From NCBI GenBank assembly GCA_944474755.1, contig OX104117.1, forward strand, positions 67,757,522 to 67,821,521: a DNA stretch of 64,000 nt. The letters run 5' to 3'. Position numbers and translations under genes: made by a program. The notes beneath the pieces are model-generated. The model was not told the DNA's origin and made no database searches. It worked only from the letters and a program-made list of their open reading frames with translations. Source of the DNA: Limnoperna fortunei. Taxonomy: Eukaryota > Mollusca > Bivalvia > Mytilida > Modiolidae. Shown here one piece after another: positions 62,681 to 64,000 of this stretch. Positions within the stretch are counted from its first letter, which is position 1. Every line of letters begins with the position of its first letter.

Positions 62681-64000
62681 ATATATATAAATCAAGCTAC
62701 TGATTTCAATCCCCGCCTGGAAATAATTTTTCTCTCTCGACTCCAATTAAAGTCGAAAATAGAGCTAGGACGACAATTAACATATAGACCATAATTTGAT
62801 CTGACATAAATATATATATATACATGTATCAAAAATCACCATTCATAACCGCACAAAGTGCTTGCTTGGAATTAAATCGGAGTCGAATAAATAATATTAC
62901 GTTATGTTGTTATGGACCAGAGAGACATAACAGACACTGTGTACAATTGTTCATATATAACAACAATACAAAAGTGGAAGAATGTACGTATCATAAAATA
63001 CAATTTTTTTCTGAAAGCTAAGATGCATTGAATAATGTATTGTTTATTGTTTTCGTAGGCATACAATTTGTTATGGAGACATATGTTTATTGTCTCTTCA
63101 TTGCTTCTTTTTATATCGCATCTTCCTCGTAAAGCATCGTTTTCATGCACATTTGAATTACTGACAAATTAAAGTTCATCTTTATATTAAATGTACAAAG
63201 TACAAATACACTCACTACGCTATCTAGCAGACAAAACTTGAGGTTTCCAAGTTTTTGTCGTTAGTAGTTTGCATTGAAAAAGTTAATGTTCGTCTTTGAT
63301 GGAATGTTTTAAACAAGTATTAGCTTTTCTAAAAAGCTAGCCTTTCTTTGTGGACAAAAATACGTACTGTTTTAATGCTAAATGGCAATATGTATTGTTA
63401 TTATTTACATTACTTCGATCAGTATAAGTACACAATAGTTAGATAGCCAACTCAGGTAACCGCAAAATATAGGTCAGAGGCAGCATGCACTGTGCTGAGC
63501 ATCTCTAGATGTATCATACGTGGCAAAATATAGTTGATGTGAACCTTGTCAGAAAGTAGGAAAAGAATTTAAATTTTTCTCCTAACCGGAGTCATTTATC
63601 CATAAAATACAGATCAGAGGCAGTTGTGGTTAGTTCCTAGTTTCCTTTTTTTTTAATCGTAACCGATTCGTGATTGCTCGGCTTTGTTCGAGTGCCTACG
63701 AACGGCGGTCGGCCTATTATGATTACTACCGCCTCGTTATCACGACGGGTTTTCATCACTAACCTTAGCTCTGCCATGAGGTACGACTGATTTCAACAGA
63801 TTAGCTTTTGGTTGTTATTATAAGTGCCAAGATCTATTTACTAATTAACTACTATAATATTCACTTAGATAACAGTTAAACTGCCGGTATGATATATTTT
63901 GCTGAACCAATAAAATACGGAATTAACTAGTCCAATATCGGTAATGGTAGTAATGGTATGATATGACCTATATTGGCCCGATTCCAACCTGTATTGGACT
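62681..64000. other. Intergenic, no gene recognised
   Basis: AT-rich with short frames. A less AT-rich stretch at 63660-63785 (CTACGAACGGCGGTCGGCCT, CACGACGGG) may be a repeat fragment. The last 60 bases hold two diverged TATTGG words with ACCTATATTGGCCCGATTCC. Confidence 0.4.

Overview
This is eukaryotic, AT-rich genomic DNA. The repeat content (PLE retroelements, Ngaro/DIRS-like pieces, an L1/Tx1-type LINE, SINEs resembling the bivalve MetaSINE type) and a gene combining IgGFc-binding, TSP1 and LDLa domains point to a marine invertebrate, most likely a bivalve mollusc. A mussel-like genome is my guess, not something the sequence proves.

The window is built around two tandem, same-direction (minus-strand) paralogues of one multi-exon gene. 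Gene A (18311 down to 3480) has 16 coding exons and gene B (49146 down to 32506) has 12. I assembled both by hand from GT-AG splice sites. Both open cleanly (3156 and 2472 coding bases, giving 1051 and 823 residues), and every junction is phase-compatible. The protein reads: signal peptide, IgGFc-binding domain, two acidic Ca-binding-like motifs, an array of thrombospondin type-1 repeats (8 in A, 4 in B), one LDL-receptor class A domain, and a hydrophobic C-terminus ending four residues after the hydrophobic stretch (single-pass membrane anchor or GPI signal). It is probably a secretory-pathway, cell-surface recognition or adhesion protein. The four extra TSP1 exons of A lie inside one A-only block of about 4.1 kb, and the matching point in B can be placed within about 40 bp. 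Both promoters keep a TATA box in the same sequence context and two tiny upstream ORFs.

Layout. 1-3110: SGNH-hydrolase-like remnant, a cluster of eight 18-bp hairpin repeats, and a decayed Ngaro/DIRS-type gag-RT fragment. 3110-18680: gene A. 18.7-32.1 kb: intergenic repeats (degenerate GATATC repeats, a dispersed repeat with TGTCTTAGGACA-like motifs, a SINE, a 72/100-bp minisatellite split by a broken PLE, a ~100-bp minisatellite running into a second PLE fragment). 32.1-49.6 kb: gene B, whose introns took up a TA-flanked MITE, a long hairpin, palindrome-bearing repeats and an (AAAT)n tract; a 24-bp minisatellite sits upstream of its promoter. 50-64 kb: a third PLE fragment, a foldback element with a perfect 9-bp target-site duplication, a Ty3/Gypsy-like integrase remnant, a nearly complete but broken LINE on the minus strand, and a second copy of the TGTCTTAGGACA-type repeat.

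The only genes that look intact are A and B. All mobile-element coding regions seen here carry stops, frameshifts or deletions. Exact transcript ends, alternative exons and expression cannot be read from the DNA alone.
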